Source: Streptomyces sp. YIM 121038 (lineage in GTDB: Bacteria > Actinomycetota > Actinomycetes > Streptomycetales > Streptomycetaceae). From it: 64,000 nucleotides of DNA. The stretch lies in the NCBI RefSeq assembly GCF_006088715.1, contig NZ_CP030771.1, positions 2,852,001 through 2,916,000 on the forward strand, read 5' to 3'. Under the pieces are notes generated by a model. It did not search any database, was not told the DNA's origin, and worked only from the letters and a program-made list of their open reading frames with translations. The position numbers and the translations under genes are program-made. The stretch's first letter is position 1; the number at the start of each line of letters is the position of its first letter. Shown here in pieces: positions 59,237-64,000 of this stretch.

Positions 59237-60619
59237 GTGTCCTACTTCGACGCGGCCTCGTCCGCCCCCCTCCATCCCGTGGCCCGTCAGGCCCTGCAGG
59301 CCGCCCTGGACGAGGGGTGGGCGGATCCCTCCCGGTTGTACCGGGAAGGACGGCGGGCGCGGCTGCTGCTTGACGCGGCGCGGGAGGCGGCCGCCGAGGC
59401 CGTGGGCTGCCGCCCGGACGAGCTGGTGTTCACCACGTCCGGGACGCGGGCGCTGTACGACGGCGTGGCGGGAGCCCTGGCCGGGCGGCGGCGCGCGGGG
59501 CGGCACCTGGTGGTGTCCGCGGTGGAGCACTCCGCCGTACTCCATTCGGCCGCGGCGCACGAGCGGGCGGGCGGCACGGTGACCGAGGTGGACGTGGACC
59601 GCGCGGGGGCGGTGGACGCCTCGGCGTACGCGGCCGCGCTCCGCGACGACACCGCGCTCGCCTGTCTGCAGTCCGCCAACCACGAGGTCGGCACCCGGCA
59701 GCCGGTGGCCGAGGTCGCGGCGGCGTGCCGGGCGGCCGGAGTGCCGCTGCTCGTGGACGCGGCGCAGTCGCTGGCGTGGGGGCCGGTGGACGGGCCCTGG
59801 TCGCTGCTCACGGCGAGCGCGCACAAGTGGGGCGGCCCGTCCGGCGTGGGGCTCCTCGCGGTCCGCAAGGGTGTGCGATTCGCGCCCCAAGGGCCGGTGG
59901 ACGAGCGGGAGTCGGGCCGGTCGGCCGGGTTCGAGAACATCCCGGCGATCGTGTCGGCCGCCGCGGCGCTGCGGGCGGTGCGGGCCGAGGCGGCGGCCGA
60001 GGAGGCCCGGCTGCGCGAGCTGACCGGGCGGATCCGGGCCCGGGTGCCCGGCCTCGTACCGGACGTACAGGTCGTCGGCGACCCCGCGCGGCGTCTTCCG
60101 CACCTGGTCACCTTCTCCTGTCTCTACGTCGACGGGGAGTCGCTCCTGCACGAGCTGGACCGGGCCGGGTTCTCCGTCTCCTCCGGGTCCTCCTGTACCA
60201 GCAGCACGCTCACGCCGAGCCATGTCCTCAAGGCGATGGGGGTGCTCAGCGAGGGCAACGTACGGGTGTCGCTGCCGCTCGGCACGGGCGAGGCGGAGGT
60301 GGAGCGGTTCCTGGAGGTGCTGCCGGACGCCGTCGCCCGGGTCCGCGCGACGCTGGGCGCGCCGGTGTCCGACGCGGCTCCGGCCGACGCGCTCGACGAG
60401 CTCACCGTCGACGCCCTGGGCGAGCGCTGCCCGCACCCCGTCATCGAGCTGGCCAAGGCGCTGCCGCGGGTACGGACCGGCGGCACGGTGACCGTCCTGG
60501 CGGACGACGAGGTGGCCGCCGTGGACATCCCGGCGTGGTGCTGGACACAGGGCCAGGAGTACGTGGGTGCCGAGCCCCGGGGGCTCGGCACCGCCTATGT
60601 CGTACGCCGCCGCGCCTGA
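59237..60619 (+). CDS. cysteine desulfurase fused to a C-terminal TusA domain
   Basis: 460 aa. Residues 1-375 are a class V PLP enzyme of the IscS/NifS type: SANHEVGTRQP, PLP-lysine Lys197 (SAHKWGGPSG) and the sulfur-accepting loop SVSSGSSC with Cys320. Residues about 385-460 are a TusA/SirA sulfur-carrier domain with its CPxP motif (Cys398, GERCPHPVIELAKALP). The chain can thus release sulfur from cysteine and accept it on its own tail. Acceptors unknown (tRNA, Fe-S or molybdopterin routes). GTG 59237 lies 6 nt after TAGCGT, suggesting a leaderless message. Confidence 0.9.
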   Translation: MSYFDAASSAPLHPVARQALQAALDEGWADPSRLYREGRRARLLLDAAREAAAEAVGCRPDELVFTTSGTRALYDGVAGALAGRRRAGRHLVVSAVEHSAVLHSAAAHERAGGTVTEVDVDRAGAVDASAYAAALRDDTALACLQSANHEVGTRQPVAEVAAACRAAGVPLLVDAAQSLAWGPVDGPWSLLTASAHKWGGPSGVGLLAVRKGVRFAPQGPVDERESGRSAGFENIPAIVSAAAALRAVRAEAAAEEARLRELTGRIRARVPGLVPDVQVVGDPARRLPHLVTFSCLYVDGESLLHELDRAGFSVSSGSSCTSSTLTPSHVLKAMGVLSEGNVRVSLPLGTGEAEVERFLEVLPDAVARVRATLGAPVSDAAPADALDELTVDALGERCPHPVIELAKALPRVRTGGTVTVLADDEVAAVDIPAWCWTQGQEYVGAEPRGLGTAYVVRRRA

Positions 60620-60644
60620 GGCCCTCTCCCCCGTCCACCCTTCC

Positions 60645-60685
60645 GTCGGCGCTTCGCGCCTCGTCCTCAGACGCCGGACGGGCTG
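60645..60685. repeat. third copy of the recurring intergenic motif (single arm)
   Basis: The sequence from about 60647 to 60685 (GGCGCTTCGCGCC, then CTCGTCCTCA, then GACGCCGGACGGGCTG) matches the left arm and flank at 31819-31857 and the reverse complement of 9133-9171, with one or two differences. Here the partner arm is missing. Confidence 0.7.
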
Positions 60686-60712
60686 GATGGCCTCGGCCGA
60701 GCGCCGTCGCCG

Positions 60713-60740
60713 TCCGCCCGCCCCCTCAGGGGCGGGCGGA
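60713..60740. terminator. hairpin between convergent desulfurase and adenosine kinase genes
   Basis: TCCGCCCGCCCC (60713-60724) and GGGGCGGGCGGA (60729-60740) form a 12-bp perfect stem with a CTCA loop, 17 nt past the adenosine kinase stop. Confidence 0.65.
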
Positions 60741-60757
60741 TGAGGACCGGCCCGGGG

Positions 60758-61732
60758 TCAGGCCAGGTGGGTGCGGACCTCCGCGGCGGCGGCCTCGCCG
60801 TAGGCCACGGCGAAGCGGTCCATGAACGAGCTGCGCCGCAGCTCGTACTCCTGCGTGCCCGTCGTCTCGATGACCAGCGTCGCGAGCATGCAGCCCACCT
60901 GCGCCGCCCGCTCGTGCGACACGCCCCAGATCAGCCCGGAGAGGAACCCGGCGCGGAAGGCGTCGCCCACGCCCGTCGGCTCGACCTTGGCCTCCTCCTG
61001 CGGCACGCCGACCTCGATCGGGTCCTGCCCGGCGGTCTCGATGCGCACGCCCTTGGCGCCGAGGGTGGTCACCCGGTGCCCGACCTTGCCCAGGATCTCC
61101 TCGTCGGACCAGCCGGTCTTGGACTCGATGAGGCCCTTCTCGTACTCGTTGGAGAAGAGGTACGTGGCGCCGTCCATGAGGGTGCGGATCTCGTCGCCGT
61201 TCATGCGGGCGATCTGCTGGGAGAAGTCCGCGGCGAAGGGGATGTCCCGGCTGCGGCACTCCTCGGTGTGGCGCAGCATCGCCTCGGGGTCGTCGGCGCC
61301 GATCAGCACGAGGTCGAGACCGCCCACGCGGTCGGCGACGGTCTTGAGCTCGATGAGGCGGGCCTCGCTCATCGCGCCGGTGTAGAAGGAGCCGATCTGG
61401 TTGTGGTCGGCGTCCGTGGTGCAGACGAAGCGGGCGGTGTGCAGCGTCTCGGAGATGCGCACCGACTCGGTGTCCACGTTGTGCCGGTCGAGCCAGGCGC
61501 GGTACTCGTCGAAGTCGGGGCCCGCGGCGCCGACCAGGACGGGCCGGGTGCCCAGCTGGCCCATGCCGAAGCAGATGTTGGCGCCGACGCCACCACGGCG
61601 GACATCGAGGGCGTCGACGAGGAACGAGAGGGAGACCGTGTGCAGTTGGTCGGCGACCAGTTGGTCGGCGAAGCGGCCGGGAAAGGTCATCAGGTGGTCG
61701 GTGGCGATGGAGCCGGTGACTGCGATACGCAC
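60758..61732 (-). CDS. adoK: PfkB-family adenosine kinase
   Basis: 324 aa. Strongly resembles the Mycobacterium tuberculosis adenosine kinase (starts RIAVTGSIATDHLMTFPGRF; FLVDALDVRRGGVGANICFGMGQLG; TTDADHNQIGSFYTGAMSEAR). It has the family's catalytic PTGVGDAFRAGFL motif near the end. Salvages adenosine to AMP, and also removes adenosine left from S-adenosylhomocysteine. GTG 61732 with AGGAG upstream is chosen over the longer frame from 61783. Ribokinase-like alternatives are less likely. Confidence 0.88.
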   Translation of the reverse strand: MRIAVTGSIATDHLMTFPGRFADQLVADQLHTVSLSFLVDALDVRRGGVGANICFGMGQLGTRPVLVGAAGPDFDEYRAWLDRHNVDTESVRISETLHTARFVCTTDADHNQIGSFYTGAMSEARLIELKTVADRVGGLDLVLIGADDPEAMLRHTEECRSRDIPFAADFSQQIARMNGDEIRTLMDGATYLFSNEYEKGLIESKTGWSDEEILGKVGHRVTTLGAKGVRIETAGQDPIEVGVPQEEAKVEPTGVGDAFRAGFLSGLIWGVSHERAAQVGCMLATLVIETTGTQEYELRRSSFMDRFAVAYGEAAAAEVRTHLA

Positions 61733-61911
61733 GGCTGGAAGCTCCTGCGGCGTGTAGCGGCGGCGCACCGCCCTCGTGGTCAAGGCGGTGACGGACGTCG
61801 CGTGGGCGGTTGACGGTTAACGCTATCCGGTCGGACCCGGAACGATGAACGGCTGAAAATACCCGATAGTAGGTCTTTCTCCTTGAGCTCAGCGGTGCAT
61901 ACGGTTCCGGT

Positions 61912-62130
61912 ATGACCCTCTTTCCGCAGGACAGCGCAGCGCCGCAGGCTTCCGAGCAGGGAGTCGAGACCTGGGAGGCATTGCGTGGTGCTTGCACGCG
62001 CATGGTCCGGCACTGGGCCGTGCCCGCGGTGCCCACCGGGGCGCCCGTACCGCCGTCCCGGATCCATGGCGTGACGGTCCCGGCCGCGTCCGCGCGCCTC
62101 CTCGACGGGATGTCCGAGTACGGGGACTGA
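61912..62130 (+). CDS. small protein of unknown function
   Basis: 72 aa, no family recognised. It starts MTLFPQDSAAPQASEQGVETWEALRGACTRMVRHW and ends in LDGMSEYGD. No membrane helix or metal motif. ATG 61912 has no Shine-Dalgarno but lies 6 nt after TACGGT, the same leaderless geometry as several real genes here, which supports expression. Divergent from adenosine kinase. Confidence 0.55.
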   Translation: MTLFPQDSAAPQASEQGVETWEALRGACTRMVRHWAVPAVPTGAPVPPSRIHGVTVPAASARLLDGMSEYGD

Positions 62131-62333
62131 GGCGCACGGGACGGGAGGCGCACCGGGCTGGGACGCGAGGGGCCCGGGACGGGTCGAGGGAACCGGTCGC
62201 TCCCCCGCCGCGTCCCATCGCCGTCCCCCGTCGGGGGGATGTCATGTACGACGGGACGCCGCGGCGCGCGTGCGCCGTGACGGATCGCCGTGCAGGCTCG
62301 TGAGGACGGCCGGGCACGCGAAGGAGCGATGCG

Positions 62334-63887
62334 GTGAGCACCGAGCAGGCACAGGACGGACGGCGGCGACGGCCCTCGCTGGTGGTCGCGTCGGTGGCGG
62401 CCGCGGTCCTGTTGGCGGGCGGCGGCGGGGCCTATCTCGCCATGGACCCCTCCGGCAAGGACGACAGCCCGGCGGGCGACGGCGGGCCGCCCCCGCCGCT
62501 CGCCCTGGGCGGGTACGCGGACGGATCAGGCGGACACTCCGATTCCGGGACGGATCGCACGGACGGGACGAACGGCGGGGGCGGCACCACCACGTCCGAA
62601 GGCATCGCCCCGGGCGAGCCCGACCCCTCGGGCGTGACCTACCGGGCCGTGGGCGAGCTGCCCGACGGCCCCGACGAGGCCGCCGTGTACGAGCCGCGCG
62701 GCGAGGTCGGCAAGGACCGGGTGACCCGGCTCGCCAAGGCGCTCGGCCTGTCCGGCACGCCGACCGCGCAGGGCGACTCCTGGCGGCTCGGCCCGGCGAA
62801 CGACGGCTCGGGCCCCTCGCTCCAGGTGTCCCGCAAGGCCCCCGGCACCTGGTCGTTCACCCGGTCCGAGCCCGGCGGCGGCGACAACTGCCTGAAGGGC
62901 AAGCCGTGCCCGCCCAGGACCGGTACGGAGCTGGACGGCGGCACTCCGGTCAGCGTGCGGGACGCGAAGGCGGCCGCCGCGCCCGTCCTGAAGGCCATCG
63001 GCCAGGACAGCGCCAAGCTGGACGCGCGCCAGCTCATGGGCTCCGTGCGGGTGGTGAACGCCGACCCCGAGGTGGACGGCCTGCCGACGTACGGCTGGTC
63101 GACCGGCATCCAGGTGGGCCCGGACGGCGAGGTGGTGGGCGCCAGCGGCCAGCTCGCGAAGCCGCACAAGGGCGCGACGTATCCGGTCGTGGGCGCGGCC
63201 GAGGCCCTCGCCCTGCTGAACGCGTCGGGCAAGGGCGGCGGCGTGAGCATCGGCGGCTGTGCGACACCGGTGCCGCACCGGGGTGACAAGAGCGACAAGA
63301 GCAACAAGGGTGACGGGGTCGCCCGGCGCGACGAGGTGCGCTGCCCGCCGACCGTGCCGCCGAAGCAGGAGCCGATCGCCGTGGAGGGCGCCACGTTCGG
63401 CCTGGCCGCGCACTTCGTGGCCGGGCGGCAGACGCTCGTGCCGTCGTGGCTGTTCGAGGCCAGGCCGCAGGGCGCGCGGGACTCCTCCACGGTGCAGCAC
63501 CCGGCGGTGGACCCCGCGTATCTGACGGCGCCCGGGGCGCCGGGCGACCCCGAGCCGAAGCCGAAGCCGGACACCAAGGGCGACACCTACACCAGCGACA
63601 TCAAGGTCGACGGCTACACCGCGTCGGGGCGGACGCTGACCGTGCACTTCACGGGCGGGGTGTGCGGCACGTACGAGGCGTCGGCGCGGGAGAGCGGCGC
63701 ACAGGTCGCCGTGAAGGTCACCGCGACGGAGGAGAAGGGCAAGGTGTGCATCGCGCTCGCGAAGTTCTACACGCCGCCCGTGACCCTGGACAAGCCGCTC
63801 GGTGACCGGAAGGTCGTCACGCCCGGCGGCACGGCGGTGCCGCGCGCCGAGGGCGTGGCGAAGGGCGAGCCCGCGCCGCGGTCGTAG
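62334..63887 (+). CDS. membrane-anchored extracytoplasmic protein of unknown function
   Basis: 517 aa. A basic start and one helix (about 15-37, LVVASVAAAVLLAGGGGAYLA) anchor it. A disordered Gly/Asp/Thr-rich linker (about 40-100) leads to an exported part of about 400 residues with paired-looking cysteines (GGDNCLKGKPCPP, GGCATPV, VRCPPT, GGVCGTYE, KVCIALAKFY). No enzyme motif recognised. GTG 62334 has AAGGAG upstream. Followed by a strong terminator shared with the convergent ErpA-type gene. Confidence 0.78.
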   Translation: MSTEQAQDGRRRRPSLVVASVAAAVLLAGGGGAYLAMDPSGKDDSPAGDGGPPPPLALGGYADGSGGHSDSGTDRTDGTNGGGGTTTSEGIAPGEPDPSGVTYRAVGELPDGPDEAAVYEPRGEVGKDRVTRLAKALGLSGTPTAQGDSWRLGPANDGSGPSLQVSRKAPGTWSFTRSEPGGGDNCLKGKPCPPRTGTELDGGTPVSVRDAKAAAAPVLKAIGQDSAKLDARQLMGSVRVVNADPEVDGLPTYGWSTGIQVGPDGEVVGASGQLAKPHKGATYPVVGAAEALALLNASGKGGGVSIGGCATPVPHRGDKSDKSNKGDGVARRDEVRCPPTVPPKQEPIAVEGATFGLAAHFVAGRQTLVPSWLFEARPQGARDSSTVQHPAVDPAYLTAPGAPGDPEPKPKPDTKGDTYTSDIKVDGYTASGRTLTVHFTGGVCGTYEASARESGAQVAVKVTATEEKGKVCIALAKFYTPPVTLDKPLGDRKVVTPGGTAVPRAEGVAKGEPAPRS

Positions 63888-63919
63888 CCCCCGCGGGCCG
63901 GACGGGCTCCGGACACGCC

Positions 63920-63956
63920 GAAGGCGGCGGCTCCCCCGAGGGGAGCCGCCGCCTTC
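63920..63956. terminator. bidirectional terminator
   Basis: A 17-bp perfect stem (63920-63936 with 63940-63956; core GGCGGCGGCTCCCC) and a 3-nt loop, between the convergent genes ending at 63887 and 63968. Confidence 0.8.
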
Positions 63957-63967
63957 GTCCGCACGGT

Positions 63968-64000
63968 CTAGCTGAAGGAGTCGCCGCAGGCGCAGGAACC
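63968..64000 (-). CDS. erpA: iron-sulfur cluster insertion protein ErpA/HesB type, last 10 codons
   Basis: Only the C-terminus is in the window: GSCACGDSFS and TAG. The Cys-x-Cys-Gly-x-Ser-Phe ending is the cluster-binding tail of A-type Fe-S carriers (HesB, IscA, ErpA), which pass clusters to target proteins. Position next to the convergent 517-aa membrane protein fits my memory of Streptomyces gene order. ErpA rather than another A-type carrier is inferred. Confidence 0.75.
   Translation of the reverse strand, partial: GSCACGDSFS

Noticed and set aside
62329..62337. Two-codon frame ATG-CGG-TGA overlapping the GTG at 62334
   Set aside because: It is too short to be meaningful and most likely a chance overlap at a normal start site.

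Overview
The window is a stretch of high-GC actinobacterial chromosome, almost certainly from a Streptomyces. The evidence is very high GC at third codon positions, frequent GTG and TTG starts, many leaderless starts, and typical actinomycete genes (qcrCAB-ctaE and ctaCDF respiratory clusters, PASTA Ser/Thr kinase, paired NlpC/P60 hydrolases, PimB-like mannosyltransferase, DUF5304, Rv2175c family). From memory, gene order matches the conserved chromosome-core segment that holds metF, thiOSG, trpEG, glkA, qcr and cta genes in Streptomyces coelicolor. I see no phage, plasmid, insertion sequence, CRISPR array, tRNA or rRNA. This is ordinary core DNA with an unusually dense set of RNA and operator signals.

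Layout. 1-4463 (minus): a Tyr-rich membrane protein, metF, thiE, an Rv2175c-like DNA-binding protein and a ferredoxin-reductase-like flavoprotein. 4551-6920 (plus): TPP riboswitch and thiO-thiS-thiG. 7011-10823: PASTA kinase, endonuclease IV, and a His-rich DUF4396 membrane protein behind a CsoR-type copper operator. 10849-12436: molybdopterin oxidoreductase, bacterioferritin, and its ferredoxin under an iron box. 12474-17685: aromatic biosynthesis, with class II DAHP synthase, a TetR/SRPBCC pair with twin operators, and a trpEG fusion behind a WWW-leader attenuator. 17628-26424: D-lactate dehydrogenase, phosphofructokinase with PPi-type residues, a two-component system, PlsC, an esterase, a nuclease-like protein and glucokinase. 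26477-35710: ArsA-like ATPase operon, phosphoesterase, acyl-CoA ligase, PimB-like and GT87-like glycosyltransferases, and a metalloprotease-like lipoprotein. 35781-41126: two NlpC/P60 wall hydrolases, an NYN protein, a zinc ribbon protein, a Cys-rich mini-gene coupled to a rhomboid protease, and a stand-alone Lrp ligand domain. 41224-46642: small acidic secreted protein, kinase-regulator pair, a transporter split by an in-frame TGA, and glycerate kinase. 46576-49508: class V aminotransferase under a SAM-IV riboswitch, and trpD. 49597-58984: qcrB-qcrA-qcrC-ctaE and ctaF-ctaD-ctaC, with an L,D-transpeptidase and a degenerate receiver between them. 59237-64000: cysteine desulfurase fused to TusA, adenosine kinase, two uncharacterised proteins, and the last codons of an ErpA/HesB-type protein.

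How the parts work together. The bc1 and cytochrome oxidase genes encode the respiratory supercomplex. trpEG, trpD and DAHP synthase feed tryptophan and are each controlled separately. metF, the SAM-IV-controlled aminotransferase, the desulfurase-TusA fusion and ErpA concern sulfur, one-carbon and Fe-S chemistry. glkA, the phosphofructokinase and ldhA handle hexose. The most unusual items are the in-frame TGA in the transporter, a peptide echo of DAHP synthase upstream of its own start, a palindrome containing that gene's likely -10 box, the copper-box/hairpin/His-rich DUF4396 unit, and the Cys-rich mini-gene overlapping the rhomboid start.
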